Source: Micrasema longulum
Taxonomy: Eukaryota; Arthropoda; Insecta; Trichoptera; Brachycentridae
Direction: 5' to 3'
Assembly (NCBI GenBank): GCA_022494885.1
Contig: JAGVSM010000897.1
Location: 1-64,000 of the forward strand
Length of the DNA stretch: 64,000 nucleotides
The first letter of the stretch is position 1. Every line of letters begins with the position of its first letter. This document shows, piece after piece, positions 31,955 to 42,510 of this stretch. The notes beneath the pieces were generated by a model. The model saw only the letters and a list, made by a program, of their open reading frames with translations, searched no databases and was not told the origin of the DNA. A program made the translations under genes and the position numbers.

Positions 31955-32430
31955 CTACCTATATAGATGTTCGTTTTTTACAAAAATCATCGCCATCCCA
32001 CGAAACGATGCGATATACCCAGCATCCCTTATCTCTGCAGGCAACTCATTAAGCATATTAAGTCCATTATGATACAGATTGTTTTGAGTTGCCTGGATTC
32101 TTGTTTTGGGGAGTCCAAAACCTTCACCTCCCCTCGTAGGGTAGATACGAATTTCGTTATTACGCTGAACATAACAAATTATGTATTTTGTCAAAAAAAT
32201 ATTTCAAAATTGAGATTTGAGATAATTATAATAAATAATAAAAAATAATCGAAATTGAAATATTAACACTAAAGAATTCAAAATTGTTACCGAAAGCATG
32301 TTCAGTATCGTCAACATTTTATATTGAATTTTTGTAATATGTAATCTTTCACATCTCAATATTGTCCTCATTCCCCTATTCTGAGCTTTCGGCGCAACAT
32401 TATATAGATTTTCAGTGCTCGTAAAGAGAA
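31955..32430 (-). mobile_element. LINE relic, C-terminal region
   Basis: The minus strand reads LFTSTENLYNVAPKAQNRGM, RTILRCERLHITKIQYKMLT and ILNMLSV. After damage it continues NEIRIYPTRGGEGFGLPKTR, NGLNMLNELPAEIRDAG and SFRG. The order QNRAMR-ILR, then YPTRG..LP..R, then N.LP.EI+ and F+ is the ending of a LINE ORF2. The middle is degraded. No same-family copy was found. Confidence 0.75.
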
Positions 32431-32620
32431 CACTATTAGAAAAACAAAATGGTTAAAGTTACAGGGTGGGTGTTATAGTAATTGGCCATTTTATAATAAT
32501 TGAACACTAACACTATAAATGCCATAGTAAAATAAGTACACATAAAAATTTAACTTTACCATAAATATGCACTTTTTTAGTGTGTTCTTTTTTTAAATTA
32601 AAAAAATATATATATTTTTA

Positions 32621-32784
32621 TTTTTGCACCACAACAGGCCAGGAGGCTCAATTACAGTGGTGAATTACATCACAGAACACCCAGGCTTTAAATAAATCTA
32701 ATTTTTGTGTTCTCACCGGGAATCGAACCCGGAACCTTCCGTGAGTAAGTCAAGCGACTTGACCACTACACCACGAAGGCCGCC
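32621..32784 (-). mobile_element. SINE-a copy
   Basis: Reversed: GGCGGCCTTCGTGGTGTAG (A box), CCGGGTTCGATTCCCGGTGA (B box), CCTGGGTGTTCTGTGATG, then AGCCTCCTGGCCTG.TGTGGTGC and an A/T tail. It aligns with 34320-34480 and 3521-3718. Confidence 0.9.
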
Positions 32785-33469
32785 AAATGAAATGAACGCG
32801 TTATGTTCTTTCTTCAAATGAACGCGTTATTTTTACTTATTTTTGACAACTGTTTTTAGTATCCAATAGGGAAACATTGTTTTCTTTTACGTCACGGTTC
32901 ATGTTAATTTTCAACATTTTTCCCGAACGTTCAAATTTTTATAGAACATTGTCACGAATCTTGTGGCGACTATCAATGTCAAGCATGTCGCGTTTTTCTA
33001 GTGACATATTTTTTATAATTTCTTTTTAAAGTTATGAATGAAAACATATTCATTTTGAAAATACAATCAATTATACTAAATCCACTTAATATATTTTTAT
33101 CGGTATTCAGAAAATGTAATATTTCCCAATTATTAAAACACTCACTCTACGTCATTTGAAAGAAAATTTTCTGCTGTAAAAGATATTGTGTTTGATTTTA
33201 CGTTACATATCTTGCTTTCAATCCGCTGGTGTTTGTCATAATACACAACATTTTTTAGGCATCCTACAGATGTTGCCAAGGTTTTACTTGTTTGTTTTAC
33301 TCACTTCGGAGTTCAGGACGCAGTGGCTCGAGATTTAAAAAAATAAATATTAAACAATGTTTAAACTTTTTGTTTTACTAACTGAGATATTTTTAACCGA
33401 CTGAAAATATACTTATGTACTTAAAATTACTCATGTTACCATTTAAATAATGAACATGCAAAAAAAAAC
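32785..33469. other. Unassigned
   Basis: A GAACGCGTTATG.TCTTTCTTCAAATGAACGCGTTAT direct repeat lies at 32796-32831. The rest is A/T-rich with no gene. Confidence 0.4.
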
Positions 33470-33990
33470 GCACGCAACTACACTGGCTTAGTATCAGGCA
33501 TAGAAAAAACATTCACATTCTATCACTCCTTGACAATATTTTAAATAATCCTACTTCGCCTGTTTATCTGATAGAACTCTTCCAACCTCTATCATAACAC
33601 GGGGTTTAAGTAACGAGAGAACCCTTTTAATACCCCTTCATCGCCCTAATTTTCTTGCCTCCTCTTTCACAGTAGTAGCTACTTGATTGTGGAATAATTA
33701 ACCTACTAATGTTAGAGACGCCCCTTCTTTATTAACATTTAAGTCAAGATTGAAATGTCACTCTCTAAATAATTAAGTTGTTCCTTTATCCTTCTTCTTT
33801 CCTTCCCATCCCCTCTCCTCTCCTTATAGAATAGTGTAATTTTTTTATTTTGTTAATTTTTATTTTTAATTTTGTATAAAAATATAAGATTCAATATGTC
33901 CATGTACTTGTAATTTTCTCAAATTAAACAGTGTGGGTCTGTAGGAAGAAATTGCCTTAAGGTAATTTGCCCGCCCTTACATCGTGGTTA
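33470..33990 (+). mobile_element. LINE L-A copy, 5'-truncated
   Basis: It begins abruptly at CGCACGCAACTACACTGGC, equivalent to position 11620 of the better copy. It follows it through the C-terminus (with stops), the pyrimidine UTR and the end ATTGCCTTAAGGTAATTTGC, CCGCCC. It is very similar to 11620-12175, so both are probably fairly young. Confidence 0.85.
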
Positions 33991-34319
33991 TACATGTAAA
34001 AGTGACCATTTGCAAAAATGACGATATTGAGATTACTGACTTTTTGACATCGTATTAGCATAATGCTTGACTGGTAAAAATGCCAAGTCAATCCGACACT
34101 CCTAAAAGAATTTAACTTGTAAAATATGTGACCATTTGATAGAAGCTCAGAGATTTTTGACAAATAAAACTGACCAACACACATAGTCACTTTTATTAGC
34201 AAATTTAAGATCCAAAGAATTGACCAAGTAACAGTTAGTCAATTTTACTTGTAGGTAGATGTCACAAGTGAAGAAGTAGTTAGAGTTAGTAGTTAGTAAG
34301 TTAGTATACGTTTTGTATT
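33991..34319. other. Unassigned
   Basis: Recurrent TGACCATTTG/TGACCAA phrases at 34000-34245 but no frame with a recognisable product. Confidence 0.35.
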
Positions 34320-34480
34320 GGCGGCCTCCGTGGTGTAGTGGTCAAGACGTTTGATTCACGCACGGAAGGTTCCGGGTTCGATTCCCTGTAAAATGTGATT
34401 TTTTTCAAGCCTGGGTGCTCTGTGATGTAATTCACCACTGTAATTAGGCCTCCTGGCCTATTGTGGTGCAAAAAAAAAAT
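34320..34480 (+). mobile_element. SINE-a, forward copy
   Basis: GGCGGCCTCCGTGGTGTAG is the A-box region and TCCGGGTTCGATTCCCTG the B box. The tail holds TAGGCCTCCTGGCCTA, a perfect 6-bp stem with a 4-nt loop, then TTGTGGTGCAAAAAAAAA. This is the cleanest SINE-a in the window. Confidence 0.9.
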
Positions 34481-35464
34481 GTATTTGACAGATTCGGCTT
34501 TTTTTTTAAAAAGTTCATTAATAAAATCTATTCTTTAGATAATTACGTAACACTTCTTAATAATTTATTCTTTTTCATCAATTTTGTATGTCTGTGTTTA
34601 TTTAAACTTCATAAATATAACAAAAATATATTATGAAAATTAAAAATTCCAAAAACATAATTTATAATTATAAAATAAAATACTGCCTTCCTCAATGAAC
34701 GAAACAAAAATGATTATCTGCAAAATTTCATGACAAATTTTACTGGTAAAATTGACTAAGTTTATCTTTTTTTTTATATTTAAAGAAGATGATGTTTTTA
34801 AATAAGTTTGAACTTTAAATTAAAGTTAAAAATACCGTACGTATAACGTAAAATTACCAATCTCCTACTTGAAAAGTCTGATCTTTGAGAAGCAATTGAA
34901 CTTTGGAAAAACACTAAAATGGCTCCCCTGAACATTATTGATACGGTCACTTGGTCAATTTCTCTTATATGCCCACGATATGTATATGAATTATATATGT
35001 ATATAAAGTGTTAAATAAATAAATAAATATGCCATCACAAAAATCTTTTCCCTCTCGGTTGCAATAATTTTTCATTGACCGCCAAGTGTGTCATTATAAA
35101 ACAGTGCCTACGTCTCTTTGTCACAAACGTCGAAAAACAGCATCTGTTTCGTTCGGCACCAGATATCCGGTTTTGATGCGGAAAAGCATGGCAATTGTAG
35201 GGTACACTACTGTACTTGAAATACGAGAAACAATTCGATTTGTTACGACTTGAACTCACCGGAGCGTGACTCGAAATACTTATTTCAGCTGAAATTCGGG
35301 AAATGATTTAAAATTTTGAAATCCTGAAACTGAAAACAATTCGTCGTATTTTACCGTGAAAAATCCTTTTTCATTTTCAGTGTGATTGGGATTCATATGA
35401 TGCATTTCTGTGGTTACTTTTTGGCGTATACAAATCATTTTTGTATAAAATAATTATTTGTTGA
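34481..35464. other. Unassigned
   Basis: A/T-rich to about 34990. 35035-35270 is less biased and has a minus frame of 74 codons without a motif. I cannot assign it. Confidence 0.35.
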
Positions 35465-35695
35465 AATCATCATCACAATTTCTTTTTTGGCCCTCAGTGG
35501 TTCATAGGGCATTGCATTAGTAAATAAAATCCTGCGTAATAAGATTATCCGTTTTATGAAGGTAAAGTGACGAGTCTAACGATTGACGTCCAGAAAAATA
35601 CTCGTTAAATAAATATTTTAATTTCCCCCTACCAGGAATCGAATCCAGGACCCCATAAATGTGAGCAAACGTGCCAAAAACTGCCTGATTAGGCG
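35465..35695 (-). mobile_element. Diverged SINE-b
   Basis: The left part (GTTCATAGGGCATTGCATTAG) is the reversed SINE-b tail. The right part has CAGGAATCGAATCCAGGACC as a reversed B box and CAAACGTGCC where full copies have the A-box region. Substitutions are many, so it is an old copy. Confidence 0.6.
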
Positions 35696-35769
35696 GATCT
35701 TTCTCAATTTAATTTCCATATTCAGGATTTTTAACAGAAAACAACCATCGTGTCTTGTGAAGTAAACCC

Positions 35770-35945
35770 ACATGATTAAGGTTTCAGCTCTTTTACTTCA
35801 CAAAAATCAACAGATGGAAGAGTTGAAGAAATGAGTATGATCAAACATAGGCAGAATGGTAAATGTTACACAGTCTGTAAAGTTGCCACTTAAACCAGCC
35901 AATTACAGGTCATAAGCCCTGTAAATGCCTAGACTCCCATATTCC
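35770..35945 (+). repeat. T repeat, left part of a split copy
   Basis: GATTAAGGTTTCAGCTC, CAACAGATGGAAGAGTTGAA, GGCAGAATGGTAAATGTTAC and AGCCCTGTAAATGCCTAGAC in the usual order. The copy is interrupted at ATTCC and continues at 36414. Confidence 0.85.
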
Positions 35946-36413
35946 TATTATATTATTATTACCATTGGCTCTACCAGAACGAGTTTTTTCAGGGTATGCT
36001 TGGCTACAACAGTTTCGAGACTAGAAGAAATGTGTATTTGACTACACATTTTTATCGATTGTTGCGCGGTTTGATCGGTAATTCTGAGATTATGATGAGC
36101 ATTGGTTTGTATATTCCTGATAATTACCTAAGACAGCGTCAGCGTAGATTTTCTTCATATTCTGATATTCAGGACCAACCTGCCTATGGCTATGCCTGTT
36201 GGAAGGGCTACCGCTATGCTGAACAACATCGCTCTGGATATTGATCTGTTCCATGTATCCGAAGGGGTTTTCCGGAGCAGGATTCTCCTACTACTTTGAC
36301 ATGAGTCTTTTTCGGGTATTTTCTTATATTTTTTATAATATGTACGTACTGAATATATGTTTGTAATGTACATGTTATTTAAAAAATAAATTTATTAAAT
36401 TGAATTGAATTGA
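35946..36413 (+). mobile_element. LINE 3' fragment inserted in a T repeat
   Basis: The frame has GYNSFETRRNVYL and FYRLLRGLIGNSEIM, then YIPDNYLRQRQRRF, the C-terminal pattern of LINE ORF2 (G..SLE.RR....F...L..G.I). The 3' UTR ends in AAATTGAATTGAATTG. ATTCC flanks it at 35941-35945 and 36414-36418. The T repeat resumes at once after it. Confidence 0.75.
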
Positions 36414-36470
36414 ATTCCCTTTTTAAAAATGTGTTTCCTTCTCTGTTGCAACAAATGTAAAGATCCAACA
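36414..36470 (+). repeat. T repeat, right part of the split copy
   Basis: TTTAAAAATGTGTTTCCTTC and TCTGTTGCAACAAATGTAAA follow the T order seen at 42165-42200, so this is the other half of 35770-35945. Confidence 0.75.
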
Positions 36471-36965
36471 TTGGTTTGGGCGAAGGAGATAATCCATTTT
36501 ACTTCTATCCAGCTCCACTACTCATTTTTTATAGCATTGTTGAACATTTTCTCATATAACGAACATGTTGATTCCATTAGCAATACAAGCTCGTATACTA
36601 TGTGTTCAACGCTTGTATACTATCTGAAACGATAAATTGGCAGAACTGTATTTGCACATACATTTTATTGAGATAGAATTGTCAAAAAAACACGAATAAA
36701 ATTTTGGGCGCAATGTCGCAGCGCGAAAGCCAATGTAGCAAAATTTAAAACACGTATTTTTTCCGTATTCGAGAGCATATAATATTAGTTACACATTTGC
36801 TCGGCTCATACACAAATCAGACCGTTTCCCTTTTCCTTCCGTTAACGAGCAAAAAACAGCACTTTTTGAGGTGATATTATTGAATAAATATAAACCAAGT
36901 GTGCTGATGCTAAGTGAAACATATTTGTTTATTTATTTGACACTTAATATACATAAACAATATAT
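36471..36965. other. Unassigned
   Basis: A frame at 36429-36635 has no motif. The rest is A/T-rich. Confidence 0.35.
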
Positions 36966-37197
36966 ATAGTGCTGGTTTCTTCCGTCTCCGACAGATAAAA
37001 TCCGTGCGGAGAAATATTCCTATAGATGCCACTAAAGCTCTTGTAAATGCTTATGTCGTTTCGCGTCTAGATTACTGTAATGGAATAATCGGAAATCTCC
37101 CAAAATATCAAACTAATAAACTTCAATCTATTTTCAATGCAGCAGCAAGGCTTATTACGGGAGTTAAAAAATATTCTCACATCTCACATCTTCGAGA
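36966..37197 (+). mobile_element. LINE L-D fragment fused to a Penelope-like element
   Basis: FFRLRQIKSVRRNIPIDATK, ALVNAYVVSRLDYCNGIIGN, KLQSIFNAAARLITGVKK and HIS form the C-terminal RT region of a CR1/L2-like LINE. The reading frame (ATG at 37004) runs without a stop across about 37195 into Penelope-type sequence. The LINE part ends exactly before its own L.WLP block would come, so this is a junction of two elements, not a natural protein. Confidence 0.8.
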
Positions 37198-37867
37198 TCA
37201 TCCAGCCCAAAAACGAGGATTAATAAATACACTTCTAACAAGAGCGACTCGAATATGCGAAGATTCCGAAAAGGGCGAAGAGTTCAACAAAATTTCACAT
37301 GCATTGGAGCATAATGGATATAAGAAGAAACAAATTGACAACATTATTAAATCGCAAGGGACAAAGAAGAACAAGGAAGAAGATATTACCAGAGGGACTG
37401 CATACCTGCCATATGTACAAAATGTAACTGACAGGATAGCCAAAGTGCTGAAGAAACAAAATATTGCAACAACGTTTGGGACTGTGGGAAGAATAAAAGA
37501 CCATTTAGTAAACCCAAAAGATAAAAATCCTCTAGAAACTGAAGCCGTGTACAAACTAAGTTGCCAAGGATGTGATAAAGTGTATATTGGACAAACAGGG
37601 GCGCACAGCAAAGAAGAGAATTGACGAACACAAAAGAGCGTGTAAACTTGGGCATCCAGACAAATCCGCAATAGCGGAACACTTTATAGACACAGGACAT
37701 TTTTTCGCCTTTGAACCAAAAATTCTACATAAACCTAGTAATTATAGTGCACGAATAATAAAAGAGGCAATTGAAATACACAGACATCCAGATTATATAA
37801 ACAATGACGACGGGCTTAAATTAAATTCAACATGGTTCCCAGCACTACATATGACAAAAACGAATAG

Positions 37868-38000
37868 AAATGTGCCTACTGCCGGCTGCGACACGGTACA
37901 AATTACTAGTACATAAACATAATTATTCTTTCCTACAAAACTAGAAATGTGCCTACTGCTGACTGTGACACGGTACAAATTACTAGTACATAAACACATA
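37868..38000 (+). repeat. 77-bp tandem duplication at the Penelope 3' end
   Basis: AAATGTGCCTACTG.....TGACACGGTACAAATTACTAGTACATAAACA occurs at 37868 and again at 37945. The first copy encodes the end of the ORF and its stop. The second is untranslated. Few differences separate them. Confidence 0.85.
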
Positions 38001-38028
38001 CATTTCTTTATAAAACACACAGTTTTCC

Positions 38029-38060
38029 CTGAAGATGGCTCCTGGAATGGTAGCCGAAAC
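38029..38060 (+). other. Penelope 3' structured motif (ribozyme-like core)
   Basis: CTGAAGA, a GGCT/AGCC stem with an 11-nt loop, then GAAAC. This block sits in the 3' region of many Penelope-like elements, and Penelope elements are known to carry hammerhead ribozymes. One base (38036) between CTGAAGA and the stem is not part of the canonical fold, and I cannot pair a stem I, so activity is doubtful. Confidence 0.4.
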
Positions 38061-38146
38061 GTCGGATCAAATCCAACATACACGGTATTACCCAAAAAAG
38101 ATACTTAATATTTATAACAGTGACCGTGAAAACCTTCGCACCTATT

Positions 38147-38295
38147 TAAGTTTATATTTTGTTTGTCTGTGCTCTATATTAATTTTTTAACTATTATAAT
38201 ATATTAAAATGTAATTGCTTAGCTTGGAACGGGGTATGTACCCTTGTTAGCTGGGTAAAGTGAACATGGAATTGTATTTTAAAAATTAAAAAAAA
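38147..38295 (+). mobile_element. LINE L-C 3' end
   Basis: From TAAGTTTATATTTTGTTTGTC to CATGGAATTGTATTTT it is nearly identical to 46272-46405 and includes the GGGTATGTACCC hairpin. It directly abuts the Penelope 3' region. Confidence 0.8.
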
Positions 38296-39289
38296 TCTTA
38301 ATCTGAGTATTATTTTTACTAGGGTAGTAGTGATCATTCACTGGTGATTCTGCATTTTTTAAAGAATAATACTAATTATAGTTGTTATACTCGTATTTCA
38401 ATAAAAAAGTAAAAGTACTTAGAAGAATTCAAGTGTTTTTTATTGTTTTCTTTTGCTTAAATAATGAAATGTATACCTTTAATGTGGATTTCAATACAAA
38501 TTGAACCTTAAACGGTCATTCATTGGTGATTTGACCCTATAATATAATAAAAATATTTTTATTTTTACTGAATTTGTGTGCCCAATAATGTGCGCTCTTT
38601 TTCACTACTTTTCTTCGACACTCCACTCTTTGACTATAATTTATTTTTTATTTTTTTACTATACATTACTATTATTGAGTTTTACCATAACAATTAACTT
38701 TGTTTTCTTTCTTAATTTTAATTTTGTACAAATTGGCCACGGCCGTTAGTTATTATTATATATAAATAAATATGTCATTCTCCAAATCAAGACCAAAAAT
38801 TTTTATTGGAATTTTTTGAAGATTGGTGTCTAAAACAAACCATTAAGGGGCGATGAAATAAGAGCCAAGAAAAAATACGTATGGAGCTTAAAAAAAAAAG
38901 AATAATAAAACATATATATTTGTGAAGTAAATTACAGAGCAGATCGTTCTGATAAAAATAATTTAAAAAAAGGTGCCTACTAAAAAAAAATATTTAAGAA
39001 AACTAACGAATAATAATATGCACAACTCTTATGTAAACTTCAGAAACAGAAAAATGACCCACACAAAGTTGCTCAAATAATTCAATCAGAAAGGGTGTGG
39101 GAAATGTGAAAGAAATAGGAAACATCTGAATTTAATACGAACGGCGGACACAAAATACAGATTTGAATTATGGTTTAACACCCAAATATTTCATTGCTTT
39201 TAGACTGCCACCTTAAGCGTAAGTCTGATTACCAAACCTTAACTGCTTTTTACTTATTTTAACACTTTATAAACCTTCCATGCGCGGTC
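38296..39289. other. Unassigned A/T-rich spacer
   Basis: No element recognised. There is one A-rich stretch around 38880-39000. Confidence 0.35.
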
Positions 39290-39790
39290 CGATCATAGAG
39301 CGCATGGAACCATTGGTTCCCCTAAATGTAGACAAATAATGTTTTTAAAATAGAATGTTTAATAAATTAACTATCAGTTATAATACCCAACATTTCAATT
39401 ACTTTAAACAAATAATGTAATAATAATTGTATTAATAGTCATGATAAATTGCGGAGGAATTAAAATATTGCGCTGTAAGAAAAAATATATAAAAAGAAAC
39501 GTAACCGCCCAGCGCGTCCATTTACCAGCGCTGTCATGCGCGTACTATTTGCTACTGGCTGGCTGGGTATCGATTTAAATAACGATCGCGATGGAAACAT
39601 ATTCGAAATTCCGTCCCAGCGCCATACTGAACGCGCAGTCCGGGCGCAGACTTCTCACTGGGCAACGGAAGCAATCGAAACATAGCAATACATTATTTTC
39701 CATGTAGTTTACATGTGATGCGAACGCAACGCCGCGCCGCGCAGCACAGGTGCAATTTTGGTGTTTTGGCGCTGAACATAATATTATAAT
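39290..39790. other. G+C-rich, CpG-bearing island
   Basis: 39285-39320 (GCGCGGTCCG, AGAGCGCATGGAACC) and 39500-39775 (CCCAGCGCGTCC, GAACGCGCAGTCCGGGCGC, AACGCCGCGCCGCGCAGC) contrast sharply with the flanks. A 90-codon minus frame (39575-39847) spans it without a recognised motif. It could be a host promoter or an exon of an unknown gene, or a G+C-rich transposon. No inverted ends were found by eye. Confidence 0.4.
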
Positions 39791-40262
39791 AATTATTTTG
39801 TGGTGGAATAGGAATAAAAAATAAAATGTGGAATTTAATTCAAACATTAAATCAATATATTATTGATTTGTTTTTAAAAAACGTTTACAATCTACTACAT
39901 GACCAATTCTAATGACTAATTCTTTTTCATGTCATGTTTTTCAACAAGATAATATTTATTTTGGTTTTACTGCATTTTAGTCAAAAAAAAATATAATGTC
40001 TCAAATTACTACGCAGTTACTTATTATAATATATTTTAAAGTGAAGTTTGTTGATTTGTTATTAAAATTTATTACTAGATATGAAAAATTACTGTTACTA
40101 TTTCTAATCATATGTTTATAGTATTTAGTTTGTCTTTATCTTTTTAAGGGCGTTGTATATTATTATGTACCATTTACTCAAATATTAATTGCTTTCCTAA
40201 TAAAAAAAACTCCACCGCACGCTGCTGATACCTAAATAGTTTTACAATTTGAATACATATAA
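39791..40262. other. Unassigned
   Basis: A/T-rich. No gene. Confidence 0.35.
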
Positions 40263-40480
40263 GGACGGGCAAAGGCTATTTCTTCCTACCTACCCAAACA
40301 GTTTAGTTTGAGAAAATTAAAAGCACATGCACACATTTTAATATACTACAATTTTATGTGACAATTTAAAACAAAACTGAACTAAAAAATATACAATTTA
40401 CTTTGAAGAAAGGAGAGGAGAGATGAAAGGATGGAAAGAGGAAGGATATAAAAACAATTTAAACTTTTTTCGGTATTCGT
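40263..40480 (-). mobile_element. LINE L-A 3' UTR only
   Basis: Reversed it gives the purine/pyrimidine-biased UTR (CTTTCCATCCTTTCATCTCT), then AAACTGTTTGGGTAGGTAGG and AAGAAATAG....GCCCGTCC. It corresponds to 11930-12170 with moderate decay. The hairpin is lost. Confidence 0.7.
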
Positions 40481-40547
40481 AGTATGTGTTATTTCCCTAT
40501 TCTTCTTCGGAATATCTTAAGGAACTTTAACTATTAAAAAACTGTGG

Positions 40548-40638
40548 TAAACAATTCCTTTGCGCGCGGTGATGTAACATCGTGTTACCACAAGCAAAAG
40601 TCAAAATATTCTAAAGTTCACACATTTGAAAAAAATGA
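40548..40638 (-). repeat. Dispersed repeat D3, copy 3
   Basis: Reverse complement of 13408-13486. The middle TGTAACATCGTGTTACCACA keeps the palindrome exactly. Just to the left 40503-40530 (TTCTTCGGAATATCTTAAGG) matches 29536-29560 of L-D, so a scrap of that LINE may also be here. Confidence 0.7.
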
Positions 40639-41084
40639 AAACATACTGTTTAATAATTATTTTTTCATAATTTATAAAAATAAATAAATTATTTAGCCGT
40701 GTTATAGCAAGATAAAATAACATTCGTAAATACGTCGCTCATTTTACATGCGTGCGTTCGCCATCACTGTCAATAACTGAATGAATCTGTTTCTGAAACA
40801 CTGGCTAGTGTATCTGTCTTCTTTATTACAAGTTCTATCTTCGTGCTTTCTCTTATATAGATTTTTCGCTGTATTGGCGGACATTCATTATTCGCAAAGC
40901 GACGGTAAATAGTTTTGTTTTAAAATCTAGCACGGTTAAACAAAATTTACTTTAGAAATTTGGGGTGATAATGTCCATGTGTAGAAAAAAAAGAGAGATT
41001 TATCAAGTCTTGTATCGTATGTAGACTAGTGTGACATCACAGCCACACAAGAGTTAACAACTCTCTAACTTTACAAAAATAAAT
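40639..41084. other. Unassigned
   Basis: Mixed A/T-rich DNA, no gene. Confidence 0.35.
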
Positions 41085-41245
41085 ATATACGGAAGAATTG
41101 AAGGAATATGAAAGTTCAAACAAAGGCAGAATGGTGAATGTTTATCAGCCAATGACAGTTCATTAGCACTGTAAATGCCGAGACTTCTATATTCCTTTAT
41201 TCAAAATTTTCTGTTGTAAAATATTAACATAAACGTTATCAATAA
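41085..41245 (+). repeat. T repeat, with an internal gap
   Basis: GGAAGAATTGAAGGAATATG and GGCAGAATGGTGAATGTT run directly to TCAGCCAATGACAGTTCATT. The ACACAGTGTGTAAAGTGGCCACTTAAA block is missing. The rest follows to TTTTCTGTTGTAAAATATTA. Confidence 0.75.
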
Positions 41246-42109
41246 ATTCGTAACTGAGTAAGTACTGAACTATATAACTACACGATGGAACTGACTATAC
41301 GATCTGACTGCACGAACAACATATCGTAACTGGCTGGTCTACCTAAGAGTGTTTTCATGAATATATTGCCCAGAGTTCAATTGACTTCCTAGTAGGATCT
41401 TAACGTCATGTACTAATTCCGTGTTTCTCAGCAATTTGATATCCGCTCGTATCAGCAGTTTGTTATGAGTTATTTGAATGTTTTGACAAAATATTACTTG
41501 AGGTCCCACAGATTGGAAAAAACGCTAGCATAAGTGCATATGATTCGATGGGGATATGATTATTTTGATGAGGACAATATAAATATTGGGAAATAAATTG
41601 TTGTTTTTTTTAATACGTAAAATTTTCGGATATTATTTTATCAAACTGTCTATGTGTCATTTTATCAAGGATATAAATGTAAACATAGCATTTCATTAAA
41701 ATTTGCAGTGTGAGCCCAAAAGTTTTGAAATTTTTCAATTATCTTGTTTTGAAACACAGCCACATATTTCCAGGCAATATTTTCCATTTTATCTGTCATA
41801 CTTCCGCCATTTTGCGATTCGAAATTCCAACTCGCATTTCCAGTATGTATGACATTATTTAAAATTATTGTGCCTCTGTGAAATTGTATGTATGTCATGT
41901 TTTATTCAGTAACTTTGCAAATTAAATCCCGTTTATTAAAATAATGACAACATAAAAATTAGTATTATATATATATATGGTTGGATAATTTATATAGCGC
42001 CATTTTCGTGAAAATCACCTCATGGTACTAATATTTTTATATTTTTCTTTTTATGTCGGAACAGAAATTAATCCTAATATACTTATAAACTAATTTCAAA
42101 TTAATTTAA
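41246..42109. other. Unassigned
   Basis: Includes a 77-codon minus frame (41665-41898) with no motif I know. No other signal. Confidence 0.35.
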
Positions 42110-42285
42110 TAAACCAGCCAATGACAGGTCATAAGCCTTGTAAATGCCAAGACTTCCATATTTCTTTCTCAAAAATGTTTTCTCTCTGTTGCAACAAATT
42201 CAGATCTTAATAACTCCCCAGGGAAAAAATCCAGCCAGTCTGTGAGTATTTGGACATACTCAAAACATTGTAGAATTAACTAACT
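42110..42285 (+). repeat. T repeat, right two-thirds
   Basis: AAACCAGCCAATGACAGGTC, GCCAAGACTTCCATA, TAACTCCCCAGGGAAAAAATC, TTTGGACATACTCAAAACAT and GAATTAACTAACTGG. It shows the T end block and the start of the linker clearly. Confidence 0.85.
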
Positions 42286-42289
42286 GGTA

Positions 42290-42510
42290 AAAGGATACAC
42301 AAAAAGCTCGCGATCCGCCTAGGAATTGCTGGAGCAACTTTTAACACGATGCAAAACAAAATGCCGATTATTCAACTCATGTGTAATGCCAGTACTCCTA
42401 TATGGGTGCGAATCTTGGCACCTTACCAAAGCTCAAAACACCAAACTTCTGAGTTTTAAGAGTAAGTGCTTGAAAAGAATATTAGATATAAGGTGCGCGC
42501 ATACGTAAAG
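42290..42510 (+). mobile_element. LINE L-E fragment
   Basis: KRIHKKLAIRLGIAGATF, then in another frame LFNSCVMPVLLYGCESWHLT and LLSFKSKCLKRIL, matching 5240-5400 of the longer L-E. It begins right at the end of the T copy and stops about 100 codons before the family C-terminus. Confidence 0.8.

Larger units (their letters stand above)
37198..38146 (+). pseudogene. Penelope-like element: C-terminal part with GIY-YIG endonuclease
   Basis: The text HPAQKRGLINTLLTRATRIC, then YLPYVQNVTDRIAKVLKK and ETEAVYKLSCQGCDKVYIGQ, is the Penelope RT C-terminus leading into its GIY-YIG nuclease. VY...VYIGQTG are the two strands of that fold. A one-base gain near 37600 shifts the frame. It resumes RTAKKRIDEHKRACKLGH, SAIAEHFIDTGH, IIKEAIEIHRHPDYINNDDG with the catalytic R and E and the late N in place, and stops at 37914-37916. 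In life it would cut target DNA for insertion. The 5' RT core is missing. Confidence 0.85.

Noticed and set aside
37198..37700. Three minus-strand frames of 69-157 codons
   Set aside because: They are shadows of the Penelope GIY-YIG coding strand.
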